Assembly (NCBI RefSeq): GCF_026213295.1
Contig: NC_079413.1
Span: 15,055,657-15,119,656, forward strand
Reading direction: 5' to 3'
Length of the DNA: 64,000 nucleotides
Origin: Gadus chalcogrammus
Lineage: Eukaryota > Chordata > Actinopteri > Gadiformes > Gadidae
The position numbers and the translations under genes are program-made. The notes beneath the pieces were generated by a model. The model was not told the DNA's origin. It searched no databases and saw only the letters and a program-made list of their open reading frames with translations. This document shows positions 26,175-38,095 of this stretch, one piece after another. Within the stretch, counting starts at the first letter, position 1, and each line of letters begins with the position of its first letter.

Positions 26175-27480
26175 GGGTCTCATTTATAACCGTTGCGTAC
26201 GCACAAAACGGGGCTGAAAGTTGCGTACGTGACTTTTCAAGCCAAGGTTGTGATCTATAAAAAACCAACTTGACGGGAAAATGTGCGCAGCCCTAAGCAA
26301 ACTCTGACCCATGCGTACGCATGATTTGGAGGAAAAGGAGAATTGGCGACACAGACGGTGTGGTGGTGAACTGAAGTCAGACCGAAGAATTGCAGAGTGA
26401 GAAGAACGATTATGTTTTATCATCGCCCTTCATCAATTTAATTTCAACCCGTATCATGCGTTAATTTAAGTCCACTGCGTTATTTCTCAGTTATAACTCC
26501 AGAAATATCGCCTTAGAATATAAATAAAAAGAAATTCTCTATATTTAATCCCGTCACTCCATACTGTCCACTGACGGCGCGACTGCATGGAATAAAGCAT
26601 CTGTCCAACATGTGTCAATAACATAATATTTTTATGTGACACTGTAAACACATGATCAAATGTCAATTAAATCCCAAGTGTGAAAAACCAAGCCACACTC
26701 ATCACAATCGTTGTTATGCTTTTCATGACAAATCAGGCATTAAAAAGGGGTTATGTTCAAGAACATTTTACGTGGGTAATTACAAACTGATTATCCAAGG
26801 CGTTCTCGTCAGTGTTATTACCGTAACCCTATAAATACAGAGGTGAGCGCCGTGGTAATGCTGCACCATATGGCACTTCTGGCGGACCATGCAGGATTCG
26901 GTATTTAGGGACCATAACGATTTATTGGTAGGCTACATAAAAATATGTAACTCTATGTCAGACCACTTATTTTTTAATTCTGGGACTGTGCGCTCCGTGC
27001 TACTGACAGAGTTCACTGCTGCAGCAACATGTTGCCACTCACTCTGCTTTTTGTTGTTGGCGATTCCAATCCCGTGACCGCCGAACAAAACTACCTTTCG
27101 GGCCTCCATCTCACCCACAAGTGTCTCCACTTCAACCTCCGTGAAATATCGCTTTTTTGATTTTCTCAGTACTTCTGCCATTGTTTCCAACAAGACATAA
27201 TACCGGCATCCGAGTCTGTTTTATATGCAGATCGCATTCATGAGGTCATTTGCATTGACCATTTATGGTTAAAAAGGGGCGTGTAGAGGGCGGAACGTGA
27301 AGCTGATTCAGCTGCGCACAATTATAGTCAGTATGTGATTTATAAAGCAAAGATTGCGTACAGGTGTGCGTACGCAGTGTTTTATAAATCTGAATATTTT
27401 TTGGCGCACGCAAAACTTGGCTTCTGGGCGTACGCACATTTTTAGTAACGATCCCACGCACAGTTTTATAAATGAGACCC
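26175..27480 (-). mobile_element. PIF-Harbinger element 2 (internally deleted)
   Basis: The ends are GGGTCTCATTTATAA... and ...TTATAAATGAGACCC, with 'gttgcgtacgcac' inside the left end. It abuts element 1, and the two share the single CAG at 26172-26174. The right CAG is at 27481-27483. It carries a short Myb/SANT-like frame and no nuclease. Confidence 0.85.
26933..27193 (-). CDS. Harbinger-encoded Myb/SANT-like protein, truncated
   Basis: The frame has 86 codons and begins MLETMAEVLRKSKKRYFTEV. It aligns by eye with the element 1 protein: YFTEVEVETLVGEMEARKVV, QSEWQHVAAAVNSV and PELKNKWSDIE, after which it stops. Only the DNA-binding domain remains. Divergence between the two proteins shows that these are different Harbinger families. 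Confidence 0.65.
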   Translation of the reverse strand: MLETMAEVLRKSKKRYFTEVEVETLVGEMEARKVVLFGGHGIGIANNKKQSEWQHVAAAVNSVSSTERTVPELKNKWSDIELHIFM

Positions 27481-27483
27481 CAG

Positions 27484-28150
27484 CACCGGAAAATGCCTTT
27501 CATCCCATGGGTAATTGCGTGTGTTTTAGCATTCCTATAATCTCCGAAATGTAGGGGCTATAATTGACATTTTTTTGTCTTTTGTCTGCCTTTAAAAAAA
27601 TAATAATTTAAGCATACCTTGTTAGCCTACCTTGTTTTGCTGTATGAATGAAAAAAAAGCAATCCCCTGAATTTCCATGTGGTCCCCAATATTATCATTG
27701 TTTAAAAGGCTCAATAGTCTAATTCAATGTGTACTATGTTGTCGCCTGAACTTAAATTAATATTTAATTCAAATGCCATTGACAATTATTTATATATTTA
27801 TTGTATCGTTTTAGAGCTAGGCCATTGACAGATAATGTTCTGCCACCATCTTCATCCACAATGATTTTCTTTGTTAAAGCTACAGAAAAGTTAGAGTTGA
27901 ATCTCATATTACCTTTTTTTTAATGTGTATGTTCATATATTTATTCATGAAATAAGCATAGTTGAAGAAATGTATGTAAAATGTAACATTTAATTTGGCA
28001 AAGGGGGTATGCTACATCAACAGTAGCCCATAACTCCGGACAGCAAGGCAATAGTTATACAAGTACCTAAGCTGTAATAATCGATCTGCCTTTTTGTCTA
28101 CTTCTGATCTCTATTACAAGAATCTGTATTCAGGGGGTAGCAAGTCATTT
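27484..28150. other. gene-free AT-rich sequence
   Basis: No exon, hairpin or known repeat end is recognised. Confidence 0.45.
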
Positions 28151-28154
28151 GTCA

Positions 28155-28302
28155 CTTGTATCTCAACCCGGTATCACGCGATTTCGTGCTCATGTGCACA
28201 AACGTTAATCTATTGATTCGTGTCCCAGAGCACGATTGTCCGACTTTTTTCGTGCTGCACAGAACGAAATGTGAACCAATGCATTCTGAATGGGAGCGTT
28301 TC

Positions 28303-28365
<63 letters not shown>

Positions 28366-28525
28366 CTTCAGAAGCATTGAAGCATACCTCCTCAAAAACT
28401 GAAAATAAATGAATAAATATAAATATTCGTGGTCCACAGAACGAAATGTAAACCAATGCATTCTGAATTGGAGCGTATCTCCGATTTTTCCGTGCTACAC
28501 AGAACGAAATGTACACGATAGCCAT
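28155..28525. repeat. three-copy 'cacagaacgaaatgt' repeat around a (GA)n tract
   Basis: The word cacagaacgaaatgt occurs near 28257, 28436 and 28498. The first two copies continue 'aaccaatgcattctgaat' and 'ggagcgt'. A (GA)n run of about 60 bp (28304-28364) lies between the first and second copies. Confidence 0.75.
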
Positions 28526-28689
28526 TATTGTCCCTCTCTATGGCTCTCTCTCTCTCTTTTCCCACTGTCTTTCAAGAATTTATATCGATATAACGAGAAA
28601 GGATGTAATAATAACAGCAAGAAAAAAAAGGCTCCATGGTCATAATCATTTAAATATAATTAAATTAAAGCGTGTAACGAGGAAATGAG

Positions 28690-30062
28690 ATGATCTAGTT
28701 GTGGGCTAGCAGAGGCTGAATTTTAACCGAATTCGGCCCATAACCTTTTTTTTTTACATCGTTTTTATATTATAAATATTTTAATATTGTCTGGTATACC
28801 TGAACCAAACTTAGGCCTACACATTGGTGGAAGTGCAGATAGGCTACAGATCTTGTTATAACGATAATTGAATAAAACCCACATGTCTACTTATAATATT
28901 ATAACTAAATAATTTTATATTTATATCTAATATATATTTTAATATTTAATTAATTCAATATTAAACCAATGCATTTCAATCTGGTGATCTTTTTCGACTT
29001 CAGAAGGGGGGGCGGGCTGCGCAGTGCACGCTCTAAACAGATCTTGTTATAACGATAATTGAATAAAAGCTACATGGTCTACTTATAATATTATAACTAA
29101 ATAATTTCATATTTATATGGGATGTATAATCTATATTTTAATATTTAATTAATTCAATATTAAACCAATGCATTTCATCGGGTGATTCTTTCGACTTCAG
29201 AAGGGGGGGCGGGCTGCGCAATGCATGCTCTAGCATACAGATCTTGTTATAACGATAATTGAATAAAAGCTACATGGTCTACTTATAATATTGTAAAAAA
29301 ATAATTTCATATTTATATATATATAATCTATATTTTAATATTTAATTAATTTAATATTAAACCAATGCATTTCAATCGGGTGATTCTTTTCGACTTCAGA
29401 AAGGCGGGCTGTTCAGGGCACGCTCTAACAGATCTTGCTAAAACTATATTTGAATAAAAGCTTCATGGTCTACTCATAATATTATTAAAGAAAAAAAATT
29501 ATAGTCATATTTAAGTATAACATATATTTAAAATGTAATTAATTAAATATCAAACCAATGGATTTCAATCAGGAATTGCACGCTCTAGTTATGGATTGGT
29601 CAAAACAACAACCGATTTTTGCAGCAGACCCCCTATAAAACTGAAACTAACCACGTCCCAGTCTCAAACCAGAATGACTACGTTCGTCCACCGCGGAAAA
29701 CGCATTACAATAACGGCTCTAATCATGACATGCCCTATTCTTTTCAATGGGGCTGCGGCCACATCACTTGACTGTCCTGGTTGCTATGGTGGTTGCTATC
29801 AACCGCCCCCTCTGCTCCTTACATGATTCTAAAAACCACGCGGCAACGGAGCTGCCGTCAATTGTGTTGTTTTTGTCGTAAACTAGGGTCCGCTGGTTAA
29901 AAAATAGACAGATATTCCAAGGTTTCCTTCTAAAGGCACCTTGAATGTTTTTATTTTCTGCAGTTTAGACTTTGTCGATAACCTATTTTTGAAAGCAAAA
30001 CACCAAGCTCATTGATTTAACGAGGCAGGGTTACTTGAAACAATTAATTAAATTGTTTGCTT
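28690..30062 (+). repeat. left arm of a long-range inverted repeat
   Basis: Words of this block recur in inverted order at 44740-45240. Examples are 'aacgataattgaataaaagc', 'ggtccgctggtta', 'agatattccaaggtttcctt', 'gcagtttagac', 'gaaagcaaaacaccaagct' and 'gaaacaattaatta'. The arms are about 14.7 kb apart and enclose the whole nested Harbinger/EnSpm block. The left arm is longer because its AT-rich end is tandemly repeated. Confidence 0.7.
28846..29592 (+). repeat. AT-rich tandem array, about 195-bp unit, four copies
   Basis: Units begin with 'acagatcttgttataacgat' (the fourth is degenerate) at about 28846, 29037, 29237 and 29428. Each then carries a run of ATs, 'aaaccaatgcatttcaat', 'cgacttcagaa', 'ggcgggctg' and 'cacgctcta'. 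Only one such unit is seen in the right arm near 45220. Confidence 0.85.
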
Positions 30063-30779
30063 CACATTTATGTCTAGTGTACACCCCTACTGTCCACAAG
30101 CACCCCCCCCCCTCCCCATATGGATATGGAGAATTGTTGAAAGAGGGCAATCAATTATACTACAATGATCAATTAGGAGGCTGAAGCCCTAAAGGAAGTG
30201 ATGCAATAGGTGACTGAGTCGAGAACATTTACAAGTAAGCTATAGACCTGGAGTCTCTTTTATACAGCAACCTGTGGCTTCAGCCCTACAGGAAATGACT
30301 CAGCAAGTGCTCCATCTCTTGCACCTCACCCAGCGGCTCGCTTGCAAGATTTTGGCCTGAAGATCTTCCCAGACCTACACCCTAGCCATCCAACATGCAT
30401 ATCTGAGAATCAGGCCTCTCTTTAATAATGACAAAAAGTTATGAGAGAAATGCACATTAACTTTTCGTCATCTCATAAGCGGCGTGTGCCCGCTCCTTTT
30501 GACCTTTTGACCCCAGACTTCAAAAACGTTCTTTAAACAGCTGTGTCTACACACCTTAAGACACAAATGTAAACCTCCATCCCACAAAAAACGGGGACTA
30601 GAAACTAACCTCTGTCTTATGTACATTTACTCTGCTGTTGGAGGTCACGCCCCTTTTCCGGCCTTTTCGAGATAGCTAGAGATGCCAAAAGGTTTACACA
30701 AATTTCCCGGGGTCCCGAGAACGACATATCCGAGATGGAGTTCTAGCCCTTAGAGAAAAAAGTTTTCCCAAATGGACTG
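30063..30779. other. gene-free sequence between inverted-repeat arm and outer Harbinger
   Basis: No exon or element end is recognised. A C-rich run lies at about 30101-30117. Confidence 0.45.
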
Positions 30780-31812
30780 TTATGCCGCGTTTCCACTGCA
30801 GGGTGCGGAACGGATCGGTTCGCAAAGGTGCGGTACGGGTTGCGTTTCCACCGACAAAAGTGGGCGTGACCCGGACTTAGCTGTACCCGTTTTGGCCTCG
30901 TTTTCAGTACTCCTCCGTTGGGGTACTGGAGACGAGACGCCTGAAAGGGTCCCGGGAAATTCTACACTGTAAAAAATAGTTGTGCCCATTAGTCATGATA
31001 ACTTCTAATTCATTGTCAGTATGACTACAAATTATTGAAACAGTTGGGATAACTCAGAATTTTGTGTTTATGTCTTCTCAACTAGTGAGAAGTTTTCAAA
31101 CTAAGAAACATGATTCAATTGAAATTAAGAATGTCAGTCAAAAGGATGTACGGATAATCGCTTCTGTCATTGGCTGCCTACGTCAGCCAATGACAGTCCA
31201 AAAAAAAACGTTGACAGGCAAAAAACCTTTCTGCTGCCGCTCATTTTCACCATATCGAAGTCGGTTCGGTAGTTTGGATTACCCTGCTAGAATCAGAGAT
31301 CTCTAAAATAGATAGTTTATTTGAAAATAAAAGAGAGAAAACTATTTTTTAAAGCCTTTTCTGGATATCTCTGATATAGTGAAACTTCAGTGTAACTGCG
31401 TGTCGCGCGTGACTCCGCCACTCTATCTCCAGCGCGAGGCCGAGCTGATGGCCGAGCAGTGCACCGGGCAGATGAGCTCAATGTGACGGAGAAACCCACA
31501 GCCGTCGCACAGAGACACTCTCCTTTCTCCTCAGGAAGAAACTTGTGCCTGCTCCACAGTTTGTCATCACGGTGGGTTGAGTGAATTAAATGTGTTTTGT
31601 CTTGTCTTTTGCTAACTTGGTAAGTTAGCTACTGCTAACTTAGCAGTAGCTAACGTAGCTCGTGGTAACAGCTAGCTAGTTTCAGCCCAGCTCGGATGGA
31701 TAGGTTTTTCAGGGGTATGTCATGATGACCATGAGACTCTAGGTCTCACGTCCAATTTCTCACAAAATTAGTAAGTAGTTACTAAAAAACTAAAACACAT
31801 TCATAACTGACA

Positions 31813-32170
31813 ATGTCACGGCGCGAAAAAGAGGGGTCATCCCTATGTTCCCCGGGTCCTATTTTCCCGGTTTTCCCAAAAAGGATCCTATGTTCCCCTG
31901 TAGCCATACATACCGGGGAGCATAGGACCCTTTTTGGGAAAAGCGGGGAACATAGGACCCTTTTCTGGGAAAAGGTTCTCCGACGTCTCTCCCTCTTCCA
32001 CAAAAGGTGAAGACATGCAATGGTAGTTATCTCGGCCGGAATTTGGCAGTAATGGTGGAAAAAGTAACAGACCGGGGAACATAGAACCCTTTTTTTTAAA
32101 AAGGGTCCTATGTTCCCCAGTCTCATACAAAGAGGGGAACATAGGACCCGGGGAACATAGACACGCTCCC
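31813..32170. repeat. foldback cluster of 'ggggaacataggaccc' motifs
   Basis: About eight copies of GGGGAACATAGGACCC, allowing one or two changes, occur in both orientations. The outer parts fold back on each other ('cctatgttccccgggtccta' against its complement near 32140). They lie about 0.85-1.2 kb from the left end of the EnSpm element. Either they are transposase-binding subterminal repeats or a separate MITE inserted there. Confidence 0.65.
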
Positions 32171-32862
32171 GAAAGAGCCACGCATGCGCACAGACAGAGC
32201 GGCGCACAGCGCTTTCTCTACTGTGCTGTTACTTTATTCAGAGAAAAGAGAAATATTCAATTAAATTAAATTGTATTTGTATAGCCCTTAATCACCTGTT
32301 TCTGATAAATCGCTGTCTAATCAATACTTCATTCACTGCCTCTTCCGTGGTCATTACAATATTATGAATAGACTGCAGTCGAGTTCTCCGACGTTTCCCC
32401 CTCATGGCCTGCCTATAACAGGTTTGAATATTAAGGGCTGCCTAATGTGAATTTTGATTTATTTTTTGATATTTGAATTATATTCGAATAACGAAGTTCG
32501 GAGTCAAAGCCCAACACAGGAGTGACAGTGAGTTACTGTACTTGAGAGGACGCTTGTGTCTCTGTCACACTGAAACTTTCTCATGATTGGAAAGAAACAT
32601 TAAGTTCTATTGAAGTAGTAGCCTTAAAAATTGTAAACAATTACCCTACTCTAATTTCAGTGTGATGAGGATTGTAATGGAATGTTGACACACACAAACT
32701 GTAATTTCACCATATTAATTTGCATTGTTGCCCGTATTAACTGTTTGTAAATTGATTGTGTTGCAATTGTAGGGTGTATTGTAACTCTTGCCATTATACT
32801 GACATGACATTTTATCTTTTAGGTCCTGGTCTGATATGCTCCATTTCGCCTCCTCTTGATCA

Positions 32863-35514
32863 ATGAGATGGATATGTAAGTTTTGCACGTACGTCACAAG
32901 AAATCGTCGAAGAATCCTTGAACACTACAGATCCAGTCATGGTCACTATGGAAGAAGACTAGCTCTCCCCTGCATTTACAGCGATTGTGTGTGCTATTTC
33001 CCATCACAAAAGGCTCTCCAAACACATGTGAGGCAACATGGATTTAGTAGCAGTGAACCGGTGAACTTCAGAATTAGATGCCATTTATGTGACTTTGAAG
33101 AACCTGCAGACGTTAAACTATACTTTCGTCATCTTGGCACACATTTGAGAAATAAGGAAACTGTAATTTGCCCTTTTTATAGTTGTGCTTTTAAATCAAG
33201 CGTTAACTCCAGTTTTTCATCACACAAAAGTCGATATCACAACTCCAACTCTTTGCAAGATTTCAAGGCAGAGCTTCTTCTTGGCCCACCAACAGAACAC
33301 GCTGAAGATAACACTCACTTGGCAGATGAAAATTGTGTTGACGTCCAGTCAGATGATAACGAATATTCTGACAATGAACGTGGCAATGACATAGGTGAAA
33401 AAATTAAGGGAAGACTTGCATCTTTGCTTCTGCGCATGCAAGCAATCTTGCATGTATCCAAGTCTGCTACACAGGAAATAATTAATGAACTTGATGAAAT
33501 TGGTGTTTTAGCTGGTGAACTTTCAAAAAACACTGTTGAAGCAGTTCTTGAAGAGCATAACTTAACTATAGATGATGCCACACTGAAGTTAGTGACTGAG
33601 ACCCTCCAGAAAACCAACCCTCTTAGCTGTCTTTCAGAAAGTGGTCCTCTGAGAACTGAATACAAAAGGCAGGCCTTTTACAAGGAACATTTTGATGTAA
33701 TTGAGCCAATTGAATATGTTTTAGATGGTTTGCACAAGAAAACGTTTGTATATGTTCCCATTTCAACCCTGTTACCAAAATCATTGAACAGGGGTGATGT
33801 AATTGACAAAATCCTTGAACAGTCAAATGTAACATCTCAGTCTGGCCAGTACAACTCATTTCGTGATGGGCTATACTTCAAAGAGAATACACTGCTTCTA
33901 GGGGAAGATGTATGTATTTCTCTAGGATTGTATATTGATGAATTTGAAGTATGCAACCCTTTGGGAACTTCAAGGAAGAAACATAAAGTTACTGCAATTT
34001 ATTGGGTATTTGCAGATTTGCCTGTCAAATACAGATCAGCCCTATCCAATACATAACTTGCAGTACTGTGCAATAGTAATGATGTGAAGACTTTTGGTTA
34101 TGGACCAATTTTTGAACCACTTCTTAGAGATCTTTTTGTACTTGAAAACCAGGGATTTTATATTGATAGGTTGGGTACTTGTATAAAAGGCACAGTCCTG
34201 TATGTGTCATCAGACAATTTAGGAGCTCATTCTTTGGCTGGGTTTCAAGAGTCATTTCGTGTTAATAAATTTTGTAGATTCTGCTTAGCTAGCTATGATG
34301 CCATTCAGACTGTTTCTGTAAGGGATGGTTTGTTTCCACTGAGAACAAAAATATTGCACACTGAAGCTGTTCAAACAGTGAAAGAGAATGAGGGTCTTGT
34401 TGTTGATGGAGTGAAAAGGGATTGTGTTCTGAACAAACTAACCTACTTTCACTGTGTAACAGGTTTTCCACCAGACTTCTTGCATGACTTATTTGAAGGA
34501 ATAGTACCTGTGGAGTTGTGTTTGTGTTTAAAGACATTGATTGCCAAGAAGTACTTTACCTTAGAAGAACTGAATACTGCCATTCAGCATTTTCCGTATA
34601 CATTCTCCGATAAGACAAATAGGCCACAGGCAATTCCCAAGGCCTTTAGATTAAGAGGAACTGTTGGTGGGAATGGCCATGAAAATTGGGCACTTTTGAG
34701 GCTGCTACCCTTGCTTATTGGCAATAAAATACCAGAGAATGACACAACTTGGGGTATCATCTTAGATATTAAAGTGGAAATTCTAGCATCCCCCATATTC
34801 ACAGAGGAAAATCTGTTTTATCTTGAAGCCAGAATCTGTGAACACCGCCAACTCCTACAGGAGGTTTTTCCTGAGTTTAAGCTTAAACCAAAACATCATT
34901 TTTTAGAGCATTATCCCCATCTGATTCGTTGTTTTTGGCCTTTGCTTGACTTTTGGTCAATTAGATTTGAGGCCAAGCATAGCTTTTTTAAGAAAGTTGT
35001 TCGAGATGTTAATAACTTTAAAAATATACTGCTAACCTTAGCCTCCAGGCATCAGCTCATGTTGGCATATTACATGGGCATGCCTAACCTGTTCAAACCA
35101 GCACTGGAAGTGAGGAAAATATCAACCGTCTCTCCTGACATTTTGGACCCCTCTGTCAAAGACACTATCAAGAGGAAATTCAGAAATGTGACTGCTGTTT
35201 CTCTTGCAAAAACTGCCTTCTTACATGGAACTCAGTACACACAAGGAATGTTTTTATCAACTGGAAGCACAAGTGGACTTCCGGATTTTGGGAAAATTCT
35301 GAATGTGTTAATTGTTGAAGATAAGCCCTGTTTTGTTGTGGAACCATACACAGCTTGGTACACTGAGCACTTGAGATGTTATGAGGTTTGCAAAAAACCC
35401 TCTGCAAAACTGCTTGTTGTTCAACCAGAGGAACTCAATCACTACTTCCCCCTGTCAGGATATATGGTTCAAGACAGACTTCTGATTTCTCCTAAAGCCT
35501 TTCTGCTGCATTGA
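32863..35514 (+). pseudogene. EnSpm/CACTA transposase with N-terminal C2H2 zinc fingers, one stop codon
   Basis: The product would bind the transposon ends and cut them with an RNase-H-like DDE nuclease. One frame of 884 codons covers the span and is interrupted only by a TAA at 34054-34056. The two halves are in the same frame, so a single base change could have made it. Residues 1-130 hold four C2H2-type fingers (CKFC...H, CIYSDC...H, CHLC...H, CPFYSC...H). After the stop come FGYGPIFEPLLRDLFVLE, HCVTGFPPDFLHDLFEGIVP and FRLRGTVGGNGHENWALLRL. FKLKPKHHFLEHYPHLIRCF and LLDFWSIRFEAKHSFFKKVV follow; this series recurs in fish transposon-derived proteins. A splice acceptor (tatcttttag, 32812-32821) precedes the ATG, so a 5' non-coding exon is likely. 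Catalytic residues cannot be assigned with certainty. Confidence 0.75.
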
Positions 35515-36111
35515 GGTGCGTCAAGTGTGAGTGCGCCCTTAAATCAGCACTTTTCTTACACACCTAAACAAAACAGAAACATAATAACCTTTTTACAAAC
35601 TGTACGACTCCAGGATTGGATTGCATTGTCCACCCCCCTGTATCTTGCTTCAATTAAGTCTTGCCATTTATTTTTCATGTTTTGTCATTCTCAGCTTCAC
35701 AGCAGAGCACTGAAGATCTGCCATTGTGGTTAGTTGTCCAGCTGGGGGAGCTTGAAGATAACTTCCTGTTGGCTTGAATGAAGTGAGATCCACTTCTGTA
35801 CCCTAAAACACTTTGGTATTGCACCACAACAGGTATTTATAAGTAATTCAAGTGCTGTATCTTAAATCTCAAATGCGGCAACTATTGAAATTAATACTTA
35901 TTTTATTATTCCAGTGTCCAACATGCTGCTGCGTATCATTCTCAGTAAAGATGACATTCGGAAGATCCAGATTGAGAGTTTGCCGGAGACTCTTGATGAG
36001 TTTTATTAATTCTTAGAAAGTAAACTTGGGTTGGAAGGTGACTTTGTGGTCCAATATGAAGACAGAGAGTTTGACAATGAGCTCTGCAACCTGATGAGCT
36101 TGTCTGATTGT

Positions 36112-36336
36112 CTGATGTCTTATAATATTTATTTATCACTTTACCACTTTTACCACTAATACCACTTTTATCTAATCGCTCCTTTTCACTTATTTAGTTT
36201 GTACTTATTTTACTTCCATCTATTTTATCTATTTTGACTCTAACCCTGTATTACTTTTCCACCTTTGTATTGTAACTGTTGCACAATAATTTCCCCCGGG
36301 ATAAATAAAGCATCTTGAATCTTGAATCTTGAATCT
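36112..36336 (+). mobile_element. LINE 3' tail inserted in the SAMD3-like gene
   Basis: An AT-rich segment ends 'aatttcccccgggataaata' followed by a tail of 'tcttgaa' repeats (36313-36338). This is the typical 3' end of fish L2/Rex-type LINEs, severely 5'-truncated. It splits the coding sequence between a Ser-Asp pair and Leu-Pro-Glu-Gly. The target duplication is short or unclear. Confidence 0.6.
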
Positions 36337-37404
36337 TGATCTTCCTGAGGGGAAGGCCACACTGAAGATAACTGTCAAGCAGGCCAGTGAGTCATATCAC
36401 ACTGATTCAACATTGGATACGGCAAGTTTGTCTTCATCCGCTTCTTCTTTGTCTTCACCAACTTCACCGGCTTCCGAGGGTATCTCCCCCCGCCATCGGC
36501 CGTGGCCTGATGCATTTGAGATTCCTAGATTTTGTTATGATGTTGAGTTGCAGCTTAAAAGGGGTAATGAAGCCTACCAAGAGAATGGAACCTTGCTTAA
36601 TATAAGAAAAGACACTAAATCTGAGATACTTGACAAATTATTAGAAGCAATGTACTCATACACTGCCTACCCATCACGAGAAGAATATGACATTGTTGCG
36701 CAAAGTCTCATCAAAAAACATCCTTGCCTGAGGGAGCCTGGGTCTGCCAAGGGTTGGTACTGCTGGAAATTCAGCTTAAAATTCAAAATGGGAAACTACA
36801 GGAACAAGCTTTGTGCGGCAGGATGCTCTGAACTTCAGGTAAATCGCCGCTCCTCAGGACCAAAACAGAAGACCAAGAAAGCTAAAAAAGCTGAAGTCAA
36901 TTTTCTTCCTGACTTCCCTGAAGGACGAACCCAAAATGTTCTGGAAGAAGAGAGATTAGCCATTATTGAAGAGATGAAGAAGAAGAAAGCTGATATGAAG
37001 AAAGTCAACGAATTCATGGTCAGCACCTTCTCCCTGCGACGAAAGCAAATTGTAGAAGAGCCACCTGTGGCAGAGGTGAAGACCAAGTGGCCAGCTTTGT
37101 TCACAGAGCAACAGGTAAGACAACATTATAAACATAAATAAGTTGTTTAAAGAATTATTAAAAAAATTATGCCAAAGAAAAGAGGATGTCATTCTGAGGG
37201 GCCTGCCGTATTTTCTCCGTGAAGATCCTTCAAAGTTCCTCAGGACTGCAGAGGTAAGCTTAGTTATTGTTACTGAATGAATTGATGAAACTGTTGCTGG
37301 CTGTAAATGTTTTAATGCCTGTGGAAAACTGTCCCCGTTTTATTCACCCAATCTTTTTGGTAACAATATATGGCATGCCGTTTAGAAAATTTACTTTGAA
37401 TATA

Positions 37405-38095
37405 TTGAATGAATGTTTGAATATATTGTATGAAAACGGACTCACTGGTGCCATCTTTCGTATGGGCCTATCTGCTTCTACCTGAAGCAGATAGGCCTTA
37501 TGCATCTCCTTCAAGAATGATGCATAATGTTCTTTCATCAATGTTTTGTTGAACATGATTACTCATAAGAGGGTCTCCTGGCTGGGGGCTTCGTAGCGGT
37601 GGTTGAGGCAGGTCAGTAGTCTGATGGCGTGCGGGTAGAAGCTGTCTCTGAACCTGCTGGTCCTGGTTTGGATGCTCCTAACCCACCTGCCTGACGGCAG
37701 GAGCGTAAACAGACTGCGGCTGGGATGGCCTGAGCCAGAGAGGACGCGCCGTGCCCTCCCCCCGCAGCACTGGCTGTACAGGTCCCGAACGGCCGGCAGC
37801 CCACTCCCGACGACCCGTCCCCGATCACTCTCTGCAGAGCTCCGTGCCCGAGGACAGCACAGCCGCCGCACCAGGCTGCGAAGCCCCCAGCCGGGACACC
37901 CTCTTATGAGTAATCATGTTCGCTAACCCTAACCCTAACAAAACATTGCTGAAAGAACATTATGCATCATTCTTGAAGGAGAGATGTTGGTCGAAATTTC
38001 ACTTCAGGTAGAAGCTGCCCATACGAAAGATGGCGCCAGTGCCTTCATGACGTCAGTTTTCATTCAATATATTCAAACATTCCATATTCAAACAT
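37405..38095. repeat. foldback element with about 190-bp arms carrying a LINE fragment
   Basis: The left arm (about 37405-37600) and right arm (about 37875-38095) are inverted copies. They share 'gccatctttcgtatgggc', 'ccttcaagaatgatgcataa', 'tgttctttcatcaatgtttt', 'catgattactcataagaggg' and 'ggctgggggcttcg'. The right arm also has 'ctaaccctaaccctaac' (37924-37940), which is absent from the left. The element sits in an intron of the SAMD3-like gene. Confidence 0.75.
37567..37871 (-). pseudogene. C-terminal fragment of an L2/Rex1-type LINE reverse transcriptase
   Basis: On the - strand the frame reads GLPAVRDLYSQCCGGRARRV, then HPSRSLFTLLPSGRWVRSIQ, then TRTSRFRDSFYPHAIRLL. This is the extreme C terminus of fish CR1/L2-clade ORF2 proteins. 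All catalytic domains are absent. It is enclosed by the arms of the foldback above. Confidence 0.75.

Noticed and set aside
31782..32207. 141-codon - strand frame with repeating 'VLCSP' peptide
   Set aside because: It is the translation of the repeated ggggaacataggaccc motif in a foldback, without coding evidence.
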